Assembly: GCA_036498905.1 (NCBI GenBank)
Contig: DASYER010000124.1
Span: forward strand, 1-64,000
DNA length: 64,000 nucleotides
Origin: DAIDKA01 sp036498905
GTDB lineage: Bacteria; Pseudomonadota; Gammaproteobacteria; Steroidobacterales; Steroidobacteraceae
Direction: 5' to 3'
Position numbers and translations under genes: made by a program. Under the pieces are notes generated by a model. It was not told where the DNA came from. It ran no database searches and saw only the letters and a program-made list of their open reading frames with translations. This document shows positions 43,561 to 50,923 of this stretch, in pieces. The number at the start of each line of letters is the position of its first letter. The first letter of the stretch is position 1.

Positions 43561-44457
43561 CTAGCGCGTCTCTTTGACCCTCAGCGCGGCCAGTTTTGCG
43601 AAGGCCCGCGTACCCATCCGGTAATAGCGCGCATCGCGTTCGGTTCCGATGGCGCAGTACCCCACGGCCTGCGCGGCGGCCAGCGTCGAAGCGCTGCCCG
43701 CAAAGGGATCGTAGACTATCCCGGCTCCCAGCGGCAGTGAGGCACGCACCAGTTGGCGCAGGAATCCCTGCGGTTTCAGCGACGGGTGCGCGGCAAGGGC
43801 GCGTTCGGCACGTCCGGTCGGCGCGCTCGCAATGACATCCTTGAAGGGCGCGTTGGCGCCGACCCGGCGCAGCCCGCCGGTGCCCCAGCGCGCGAGATTC
43901 TCGGCGACCGTGCCTTCGAGTGGCTTGCGAAAAATCCCCCATGGCTCCCAGCCGGAACGCGCCATGACCGAGACATCCGCATACTCAGCTTCGGCGCCCT
44001 TTGGGCGATCTCCCCCGCGCAGCGTCTGCACCAGCCGCACCACTTCGCCGCGCTTTTCGAGCCCGGTGCGCTGCAGGGCATGGAAAGTCAGCGTGGATAG
44101 CAGGGGGTTGGAGGCGAGGAAAATATGCGCACCCGGCACGAGGGCGCGCTGCAGCGCCGTGCCCAGCTGCGTAAAGAACTGCGTCAGCTCTTCCAGCTGC
44201 GCGGTGGACAGCACCGTGAAGCGCGGCAGTGGTCGCCGCCGTACTCCATCCAGCTGCGGTGGAATGCGCCATACGCCGCCGCGACCGGCGCGCAGCTTGT
44301 GCTGATCGCGCGCGCCATATTCGATGAGGCCGTAGGGAGGATCGGTCACCACGGCATGAAGGGACGAGGCCGGCAGGCCCTGCAGCCAGTCGAGTGCATC
44401 GGCCCGGATCAGCGTCGCCGTTGTCGACAGGTGCACCCGCGCCGGGTCGCCGTGCAT
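43561..44457 (-). CDS. Site-specific DNA methyltransferase (N4/N6, PF01555 type)
   Basis: About 298 residues from the ATG at 44457; a longer in-frame reading to 44574 would overlap the upstream gene by 83 bp. Catalytic motif IV is VVTDPPYGLIEYG near residue 40; the SAM-binding motif I comes late, YDPFAGSASTLAAAQAVG near 255, with the order of the beta class. AHPSLKPQGFLRQLVR before motif I is also typical. It methylates adenine N6 or cytosine N4 in DNA. No restriction enzyme gene is adjacent, so it appears to be an orphan. The minus-strand gene follows the paralogue pair by 34 bp. Confidence 0.87.
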   Translation of the reverse strand: MHGDPARVHLSTTATLIRADALDWLQGLPASSLHAVVTDPPYGLIEYGARDQHKLRAGRGGVWRIPPQLDGVRRRPLPRFTVLSTAQLEELTQFFTQLGTALQRALVPGAHIFLASNPLLSTLTFHALQRTGLEKRGEVVRLVQTLRGGDRPKGAEAEYADVSVMARSGWEPWGIFRKPLEGTVAENLARWGTGGLRRVGANAPFKDVIASAPTGRAERALAAHPSLKPQGFLRQLVRASLPLGAGIVYDPFAGSASTLAAAQAVGYCAIGTERDARYYRMGTRAFAKLAALRVKETR

Positions 44458-44491
44458 GCGCACCCGCGGCCAGTGCGGGTCGGGCGGCAGG

Positions 44492-45535
44492 CTAATGCAC
44501 CTCTTTGAAGCCGTCCTTGGAGGCCGCCGGATCGGGCACATGCACACCGGTATCCCAACCCGGCGGCATGCCATAGGGCACCGACAGCAAGACGGCCTCG
44601 ACCTGACTGATCCTGCCTTCCTTATTGATCTGGAAGATTTCGTGGATCATCCAGGTCCACGGCGCGGTGCGGGTGACTTTCACGGTCTTGCCGTTCTTCA
44701 AGGTGTAGCTGCGTATGGTCGCATCGTGATCGAAGCCGACGCCGGCATAGACCAGACCGCGCTCGCGATCTATGACCATGTAACGACGATCGCGCAGTCG
44801 TGTGTCGTCGTGATAGAAGCCAAGATCAAAGGCCTGCTTGCAGGAATAGTTGGCACCGTTCGGTTCGGCTCCGGCCGCAACCGGACGGTTGGTGGTGTAG
44901 GCCCCGTCTTCAATGCGGTTGCAGTCATCGGCGAACAGGGGCGGATGGGTACCGGTATTGTTCTCGATACCGGTCCAATAGGTATTGGCGATGGCGATCA
45001 TTTCCTGGCGGGAGCGCTGCGCCGCCGGCGGCAGCGCCTGCAGGAATTGCGCGCGAGGCGCATCGCCGAGCACATCCGGACGCGCCTGCCCGGGCGCGCC
45101 GCCGATCAGGTCACTGGTGTGCGCCACGACACTCTCGATCTGCGTGATGCGGTGATCGACCACCCTCAAACGCGTGCCGACCAGGATCGGGGCGCCGTTC
45201 TCATCGGCCTTGACGAAAAAACCGATTTCGCCCATTTCCGGATCCGACACTTTCAGGCGGTACTTGCCGACTGAGCTGGCGATGCGCCACAGGCCGTCCG
45301 GCAGCTTCAGCTCCACGCCGTTCTCGGTATAGCGGGTACCCGGTGCGATGGCGACCTTGGCCGGGTCATGCGCGACCATCGCCGCCAGGTATTGATCGGC
45401 GATCTGTTCCAGACATGCGCGATTGCAGCCGGCCGCGCCAACGGCGGTTTGCGCGAGCAGCGGCGGCGGTGCGGCAAGCGTGGCTGCGAGCAGCAAGGCA
45501 GCGGTGGCCAGGGGCGTACCGAATTTTATTTTCAT
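44492..45535 (-). CDS. Secreted protein with two NTF2-like halves (paralogue A)
   Basis: 347 residues from the ATG at 45535, with a signal peptide ending near PPLLAQTAV. The first half has CNRACLEQIADQYLAAMVAH, PGTRYTENG and LKLPDGLWRIAS; the second half repeats the theme as AIANTYWTGIENN, FADDCNRIEDG and RYMVIDRERGLVYAGVGF. This looks like two SnoaL/NTF2-like folds in tandem, as in DUF8021-type proteins. About 30-35% similar by eye to the next gene upstream, which is a tandem paralogue. Role unknown; secretion and the TonB receptor nearby suggest periplasmic handling of an imported compound. Confidence 0.68.
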   Translation of the reverse strand: MKIKFGTPLATAALLLAATLAAPPPLLAQTAVGAAGCNRACLEQIADQYLAAMVAHDPAKVAIAPGTRYTENGVELKLPDGLWRIASSVGKYRLKVSDPEMGEIGFFVKADENGAPILVGTRLRVVDHRITQIESVVAHTSDLIGGAPGQARPDVLGDAPRAQFLQALPPAAQRSRQEMIAIANTYWTGIENNTGTHPPLFADDCNRIEDGAYTTNRPVAAGAEPNGANYSCKQAFDLGFYHDDTRLRDRRYMVIDRERGLVYAGVGFDHDATIRSYTLKNGKTVKVTRTAPWTWMIHEIFQINKEGRISQVEAVLLSVPYGMPPGWDTGVHVPDPAASKDGFKEVH

Positions 45536-45540
45536 GATGG

Positions 45541-46479
45541 CTACTTTGTGTTTGCGGCGGGCCAGCCCGGTGATTGCCGGTACGGCAGCAGGGAGACGAA
45601 GGCGAATATGCGTTGGATCTTGCCGCCGCGCAGCTGGAAGGTCTCGATGATCTCGGTGGTATTCGGATACGAGGACAGGCTCACCGAATTCATCTGCGGC
45701 TTGATGTTGCCCGGATGCTGGAACATGACGACCGCATAGACGAGGCCCCGTTCCGGATCGGTCAGCAGGAAGCGCCGGTTGGTGATCTCGTGGATGTAGT
45801 CGAACATGTGAGTGTCGAACTGGGCGCCCGCGCTCATCGAGGGCCGTGTGGCGGTTGCGATGGTCGGCGCCGTCTGTGCGCCGTTCTCGATGCGCAGGCA
45901 ATCCGCCGCGAAGGGAACGATGCTGCCGTTGCCCTGCTCGATGCCGTTGAAGTACTGATTCGCGGCATGCCGCAGCTGCTCGCGCGTACTACGCTCGGCC
46001 TGCGGCACGCTTTGGGTCCACTCGGCAGGCGCCGTTGTCAGATTGTCGAAGGTACCGTGTACTCCCGTGCCCCGGCGTATCACGTAGGTTTCGATTTCAC
46101 TCAGCCGCTGCCCGCGCTGCTTCAGGCGCACGCCCAGCAGTGCGGTTGCGCCGTTCTCCTTGACGGAGCCATAGAAGGCGACCTGGGCGCTGGAAGGATC
46201 CTCGACGTACAGCTTGAAGGTGCCGAGCGCACCGATGGTCTGCCACAGACCATCGCCAAGCTTCATCCGATTGGTGTTTTCCGTGAATTTTACATCCGGG
46301 GTGGTCTTGATCTGATCCGGCTGGTGCGCGACCAGCGCCGCCAGGTACTGATCCATGAGCCCGTGCAGGCAGTCGCGGTCGCAGGCGCCGGAGTCGGCGG
46401 TGAATGCTGCGTCTGCGCACAGCACCATCGCACCGACCACCAGCCACCCGGCCGCGCGCGTCAGCGTCGTCCTGATCAT
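45541..46479 (-). CDS. Secreted protein with two NTF2-like halves (paralogue B)
   Basis: 312 residues from the ATG at 46479, preceded by a G-rich ribosome site (GGGGGGAA). A signal peptide ends near AAFTADS. CDRDCLHGLMDQYLAALVAH, DVKFTENTNRMKLGDGLW and EIETYVIRR match paralogue A; the second half has AANQYFNGIEQGNGSIVPFA, ADCLRIENG and RRFLLTDPERGLVYAVVMF. Both halves share a pattern of YxxGI/YxxAx...ENG, suggesting internal duplication. Five bp separate it from paralogue A, so they are co-transcribed. A strong hairpin lies between it and the upstream TonB receptor gene. Confidence 0.68.
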   Translation of the reverse strand: MIRTTLTRAAGWLVVGAMVLCADAAFTADSGACDRDCLHGLMDQYLAALVAHQPDQIKTTPDVKFTENTNRMKLGDGLWQTIGALGTFKLYVEDPSSAQVAFYGSVKENGATALLGVRLKQRGQRLSEIETYVIRRGTGVHGTFDNLTTAPAEWTQSVPQAERSTREQLRHAANQYFNGIEQGNGSIVPFAADCLRIENGAQTAPTIATATRPSMSAGAQFDTHMFDYIHEITNRRFLLTDPERGLVYAVVMFQHPGNIKPQMNSVSLSSYPNTTEIIETFQLRGGKIQRIFAFVSLLPYRQSPGWPAANTK

Positions 46480-46504
46480 CGCGGTTCCCCCCGTTTGCTC
46501 CAAT

Positions 46505-46534
46505 TAGCCTAGCAGCACGCAGCTGCTTCGGCTA
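46505..46534 (-). terminator. Intercistronic hairpin between TonB receptor and paralogue B
   Basis: TAGCC-T-AGCAGC-ACGCA-GCTGCT-TC-GGCTA (plus strand) folds into an 11-bp stem with a 1x2 internal loop and a 5-base loop. On the minus strand it lies 15 bp after the receptor stop and 26 bp before the paralogue start, and is followed by ATT rather than a U-run. It may attenuate or process the transcript, lowering or separating expression of the downstream genes. Confidence 0.45.
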
Positions 46535-46548
46535 TGAGCGCGGGTCCG

Positions 46549-49437
46549 TTACTCCTTGAACTTCAGGCCGAGTATCCAGGTGCGGCCGATGGGGTCGAAG
46601 AGCACATTGTTGCCGGTACCGTTCGCGCCCGGCACGCGTGGCGGATCGACGTTGGCGATGTTGTTCATGCCCGCATAGATCTCCAGGTTCGAATGATCAT
46701 TGCCCGCGATCTGGTAGTGGCCGACGAAGTCCAGGTACAGCGCGGCCTTCACGTGGTTGGTGTTGGAACTGGCGGGGCTGGCGAGCGTGTAGCCGGGCTG
46801 GCCGGGGCCGATGAAGGCCACGTTGTAGATGCCGGCGGGGATGAAGCGCGCATGGAAGTCCGCGCTTACCCGGTCCAGGCCCCAATTGAGGAGCCAGTCG
46901 ATGGTATAGCGTGGTATGCCCGGAATCGTTCCCGCGCGCAGGCCGGTCTGGCCGGCGCGATCGACCGGACCACCCGAATCGACGGTGATGAGGTCCGAGT
47001 AGTAGGTCCCGAGGACGCGCGAATCGAGCTTGCCATACGCACCCAGCGGCTGGCGGTACTCAAGCTCCAGGTCGACGCCCTTGGTGTTCAGCTGATTGAC
47101 GTTCTGCTGCACGTCGACGATCTGGGTGATGACCCCATTCGCATCGCGTGTGATGAGCCCGCAGAATTCGGTTGCACCCTGGAAGCAGCGGGTCGCGATG
47201 GTCTGGGCACCCAGCGTACCGATGGCATCCTTGATGGAGATGTCGAAGTAATCCAGCGACAGCTGCATGCGACCGAGGAAATTATCCATGGTCGGCCGCA
47301 CCACGAAGCCTGCCGTCTTGGTGTCGGCAACTTCCGGAACCAGGGTCGGGTTGGAACCGGAAATCGTGACCGGATTGGTCTGCAGACCGTTGCGCGCGGG
47401 ATCATTCAGGATGCCGAAGCCGGTGGTCTTCGGTCCGAACAGCTCGCTCAGGTTCGGCGCACGGATGTCCTGTGAACGGGTCGCGCGCAGACGCAAGGCA
47501 TCGATCGGTTCCCAAACCAGGCCGACCTTCCAGGTGTTGGCGTTGACGCTCGAGGAGGTCCCCGCACCATCGCGATCATAGTGCGTTTCGCGAACCGCAC
47601 CGTTGAGGTCGATGCTCTTGGCCGCCGCCAGATTCTTCGCCAGCGGCATGTCGGCTTCGAGGTAGCCCTCGGTGGCTGTTATCTTGCCGCTGATATTGCT
47701 GCCATTGCCGGTGAAGAATCCGAGGTTGGCGGATATCGGGTCGGTGCCTCCGCTGAGCTGATCGCTGCGGAATTCCGCGCCGCTGGCGATGGCGAGCGGT
47801 CCGGCCCAGCCATCGAGCACATTGCCGTGGATGTTGCCGGCAACGACGTGCTCGGTCGTCATGGTCGTCTGGAAGGCATTTCCGGTGACGTACTGCTCGA
47901 CGGCGGGAGTCACCTGGTTGCCGAAGACGTCAAAGGGCACGCAGCCCGGCGCGCCGTTCGCGCCATTCGCATTCTTGGCGCACACGATGGCGCCGTTGCT
48001 CTGACGCACGGCGTTGACCGCGTTGGACAGATTTGCGTTGATCACGGCCTGGCTGGTATCGAGCTCGAGCCAGTTGCGGCCGAACTGGTAATAGGCATCC
48101 CAGCCCCAGCTGCCGGCAATTTCACCCTTGATGGCCGGAACGATGCGCAGCACCTTGTCGGTACCCACCGTATGGGGATTGCCGAGCTCCGTATAATCCT
48201 TGCCCAGATTGAACGAGCTGATGCCGTCGGCGGCCATGATCGCCGGGATATTGAAAGCCGGATTGCTCGAGGTCGGAATATAGGCATTGTTCGCGCTGAT
48301 CGGCAGCGCGGTATTGCGATCGACGGCTCCGTAGGTCCAGCCGACCAGATGGCCGAAGGAAACATCCAGTGACGCTTCGGTCTTGTCGCTTACCTCGAAT
48401 TTGCCGCGGGTGTAGATGTTGTAGCGCTGGATCGGCGCTTCGATCGGAATACCCGAAAAGTAGGCGTCGTGGCTGCCGCCTTCACCGCCGAACATGTACA
48501 GGCTGTTGACCAGACTGCCGTACTGGAATGCCCGCGGAGTGGTGTCCGGATTGAAGGTAATGCCGTGCAGCGGGTCCGCGGCCTGCGGGGTGACACCCGT
48601 TGCATAGACCGATGAGTTGATGACACCGCCCACCGCAATGGTCGAGGGGCGAATGCCCGGCAGGATGTTGTTGGCCGGAATGCTCGAGCCCTGCGCAGGC
48701 GTGCGGCCGAAGTTCAACCAGTCCTCCGCGCACCACAGACGCGTCGTGCAGTCCTCCACGCCCTTGTTCTTTTCGAAGTCGAACGCGCCGATGACATGCA
48801 GGCGGTTGTCCATGAAGCCCTGGCCGCCCGCGAATGCGGCCGTCATGTCGCGCGAATCGGCACGCGAGGACTGACCGTAGGACACCTGACTCTTCACGCC
48901 CTCGAGCTTGTCGTCGAGGATGAAATTCACGACGCCGGCGACGGCATCCGAACCGTACTGTGCCGAAGCACCGCCGGTGACCACTTCGGCGCGGTCCAGC
49001 AGAATGCTCGGAATCATGTTGGTATCGACCGTGCCGACCGTGGTCGAGGGTACGAAGCGCTCACCATTCACCAGCACCAGGGTGCGTTGCGCGCCCAGAC
49101 CGCGCAGGTCGAGCACATTGCCGCCGACGTAGCCGCCGTTGGAGGACTGTGAGGCCGGCGTTTGCGTGGCGCGAAACGAGGGCAGCTGATTCATCAGCTC
49201 GCCCAAATTGGTGGTGCCGAGCTGGTCAGCCCGATCCGCGCCGACGACGCTTACCGGAGTCGGCGCCTCGAAGCCGCTGCGCTGAATGCGCGAACCGGTG
49301 ACGACAACCTCGGTGACTTCGCCGGTGGTGTCAGCATCGCTGGTCGGTGCGGGAGGCGCGGTCTGCGCCTGCGCGACGTTCACCGACTGCAGTAAAAAAG
49401 CCACGGCACAGCCAATTCCCAAAATCCGATTCGGCAT
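46549..49437 (-). CDS. TonB-dependent outer-membrane receptor (large)
   Basis: 962 residues from the ATG at 49437 with AGGGGA upstream; signal peptide ends near VNVAQAQT. The plug shows EVTEVVVTGSRIQRSGFEAP, MNQLPSFRATQTPASQSSNG and LDLRGLGAQRTLVLVNGERF, then DRAEVVTGGASAQYGSDAVAG (fragments). The barrel ends in GRTWILGLKFKE. The GSRIQRSGFEAPTPV style is that of the expanded receptor family of sphingomonads and steroid-degrading gammaproteobacteria, whose ligands are usually not siderophores. Ligand unknown; the two secreted paralogues downstream could be partners. Confidence 0.93.
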   Translation of the reverse strand: MPNRILGIGCAVAFLLQSVNVAQAQTAPPAPTSDADTTGEVTEVVVTGSRIQRSGFEAPTPVSVVGADRADQLGTTNLGELMNQLPSFRATQTPASQSSNGGYVGGNVLDLRGLGAQRTLVLVNGERFVPSTTVGTVDTNMIPSILLDRAEVVTGGASAQYGSDAVAGVVNFILDDKLEGVKSQVSYGQSSRADSRDMTAAFAGGQGFMDNRLHVIGAFDFEKNKGVEDCTTRLWCAEDWLNFGRTPAQGSSIPANNILPGIRPSTIAVGGVINSSVYATGVTPQAADPLHGITFNPDTTPRAFQYGSLVNSLYMFGGEGGSHDAYFSGIPIEAPIQRYNIYTRGKFEVSDKTEASLDVSFGHLVGWTYGAVDRNTALPISANNAYIPTSSNPAFNIPAIMAADGISSFNLGKDYTELGNPHTVGTDKVLRIVPAIKGEIAGSWGWDAYYQFGRNWLELDTSQAVINANLSNAVNAVRQSNGAIVCAKNANGANGAPGCVPFDVFGNQVTPAVEQYVTGNAFQTTMTTEHVVAGNIHGNVLDGWAGPLAIASGAEFRSDQLSGGTDPISANLGFFTGNGSNISGKITATEGYLEADMPLAKNLAAAKSIDLNGAVRETHYDRDGAGTSSSVNANTWKVGLVWEPIDALRLRATRSQDIRAPNLSELFGPKTTGFGILNDPARNGLQTNPVTISGSNPTLVPEVADTKTAGFVVRPTMDNFLGRMQLSLDYFDISIKDAIGTLGAQTIATRCFQGATEFCGLITRDANGVITQIVDVQQNVNQLNTKGVDLELEYRQPLGAYGKLDSRVLGTYYSDLITVDSGGPVDRAGQTGLRAGTIPGIPRYTIDWLLNWGLDRVSADFHARFIPAGIYNVAFIGPGQPGYTLASPASSNTNHVKAALYLDFVGHYQIAGNDHSNLEIYAGMNNIANVDPPRVPGANGTGNNVLFDPIGRTWILGLKFKE

Positions 49438-49449
49438 AGTGAATCCCCT

Positions 49450-49461
49450 GACACGCGTGTC
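49450..49461. promoter_or_regulatory. 12-bp palindrome GACACGCGTGTC in the TonB receptor leader
   Basis: A perfect 12-bp palindrome lies 13 bp upstream of the receptor ATG and about 23 bp downstream of the -10 candidate. It could be a repressor operator in the 5' leader. A 12-bp perfect palindrome is uncommon by chance at one promoter, but in 70% GC DNA not extraordinary. Confidence 0.35.
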
Positions 49462-49483
49462 CGCGTTGTTGTTTCGAAAAGGG

Positions 49484-49512
49484 AGGCTATCGGCCTTTTT
49501 GCAACACCGCAA
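49484..49512 (-). promoter_or_regulatory. Candidate promoter of the TonB receptor gene
   Basis: On the minus strand TTGCGG (49512-49507) and TAGCCT (49489-49484) are 17 bp apart, ending 47 bp before the receptor ATG. The same -10 sequence, TAGCCT, occurs in the better rpmH promoter. Confidence 0.42.
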
Positions 49513-49560
49513 TGTACAGCTCAACCGTTGCCGCGGGCGCAGCGACGGGATCCCAAATCG

Positions 49561-50910
49561 CTACTTGCCGATGCAGAAGCTGGAAAATATTTTTCCCAGC
49601 AGATCCTCGTTGCTGAATTCTCCGCTGATTTCGTTCAGCGCCTGCTGCGCGATGCGCAGCTCCTGCGCGACGAGCTCGCCGGTGCGAGTCTCCTTGAGCA
49701 CCCGCGCCGCCTCTTCGACACTCGCGCGGGCGCGGGCCAATGCCTCGATGTGGCGCTGGCGCGCGGAGACGCTGCCGCCGTCCAGGGTGTGATAGCCCAT
49801 GCAGGATTTCAGATGGGCACGCAGTCCCTCCAGTCCGAAACCGGTGAGTGCGGACACATCGATGCGCGGCACTGCGGAGGGCGCCGCGAGCGCGTTGGCA
49901 TCGGCGATATCGGATTTGTTGTAGACCAAGGTGACGGGGATCTGCGCAGGCAGGCTCGCGAGCAGTTCGCGGTAGGCCTGCGCGGTGGGATCCCGTGCGC
50001 CGTCGATCACGAACAGCACGCGGTCGGCGCGCGCCATTTCGGCCTGGGCGCGGCGGATGCCCTCCTCTTCGATCGGATCGAGCGCCGTGCGCAGTCCGGC
50101 GGTGTCCAGAATGTGCAGCGGCATGCCGTCGACATGGATGCGCTCGCGCAGCACATCGCGGGTGGTGCCCGCCACTTCGGTGACGATGGCCGCGTCGTAA
50201 CCGGCGAGCCGGTTCAACAGGCTGGATTTGCCGGCATTCGGCGCACCCGCCAGCACCACGGTCATGCCATCGCGCAGCAGGCGCCCCTGTCCGGCACTGC
50301 GTGTGACGACTTCGAAATGCTGGCGCACCACCGCGAGTCGCTCGGCGAGTGCCGGATCGGCCAGGAAGTCGATTTCCTCTTCAGGGAAATCGATGGCGGC
50401 CTCCACGTGCGTACGCAGATCGATCACGGCGCCGGTGAGCACCTGGATCATGGTGGAGAACTCGCCCTGCAGGGAGCGCATCGCCGCGCGCGCGGCCTCG
50501 CGCGAACCCGCATCGATGAGATCCGCGACGGCCTCGGCCTGCGCCAGGTCCAGCTTGTCGTTCAGGAAGGCGCGCTGCGTGAACTCGCCGGGTTGCGCGC
50601 GTCGCGCGCCCAATTCGATCAGCCGGGTGATCAGGGATTCGATGATGACCGGACCGCCATGTCCCTGGAACTCGACGACATCCTCGCCGGTATAGGAATG
50701 GGGGCCGGGGAAAAACACCACCAGGCCGGCATCCAGGGTCTGCTGTTCGGCATCGCGGAATGCCGCGAACACCGCGCGGCGTGCGGCGGGCAGAGTGCCC
50801 AGAACACTGGTCGCGATGCTTTGCGCGGCGGGGCCGGAAAGCCGGACGATCCCGATGCCACCTCGTCCGGGCGGCGTGGCTGCCGCAACGATCGTGTCGG
50901 CGTCGCTCAT
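49561..50910 (-). CDS. mnmE: tRNA modification GTPase MnmE
   Basis: 449 residues; partner of MnmG in wobble-uridine modification. N-terminal tetrahydrofolate-binding domain starts DTIVAAATPPGRGGIGIVRL and continues HSYTGEDVVEFQGHGGP. The inserted G domain has G1 AGAPNAGKSSLLN, G2/G3 VAGTTRD and DTAGLR, and G4 NKSD. The protein ends with the invariant CIGK, whose Cys is essential. It is the last gene of rpmH-rnpA-yidD-yidC-mnmE. Confidence 0.98.
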   Translation of the reverse strand: MSDADTIVAAATPPGRGGIGIVRLSGPAAQSIATSVLGTLPAARRAVFAAFRDAEQQTLDAGLVVFFPGPHSYTGEDVVEFQGHGGPVIIESLITRLIELGARRAQPGEFTQRAFLNDKLDLAQAEAVADLIDAGSREAARAAMRSLQGEFSTMIQVLTGAVIDLRTHVEAAIDFPEEEIDFLADPALAERLAVVRQHFEVVTRSAGQGRLLRDGMTVVLAGAPNAGKSSLLNRLAGYDAAIVTEVAGTTRDVLRERIHVDGMPLHILDTAGLRTALDPIEEEGIRRAQAEMARADRVLFVIDGARDPTAQAYRELLASLPAQIPVTLVYNKSDIADANALAAPSAVPRIDVSALTGFGLEGLRAHLKSCMGYHTLDGGSVSARQRHIEALARARASVEEAARVLKETRTGELVAQELRIAQQALNEISGEFSNEDLLGKIFSSFCIGK

Positions 50911-50923
50911 GGGAGCTTAAGTG

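Noticed and set aside
49438..49560. Cobalamin or other riboswitch upstream of the large TonB receptor
   Set aside because: The leader from the candidate promoter is under 50 bases and lacks the conserved B12-box; only a palindrome is present.
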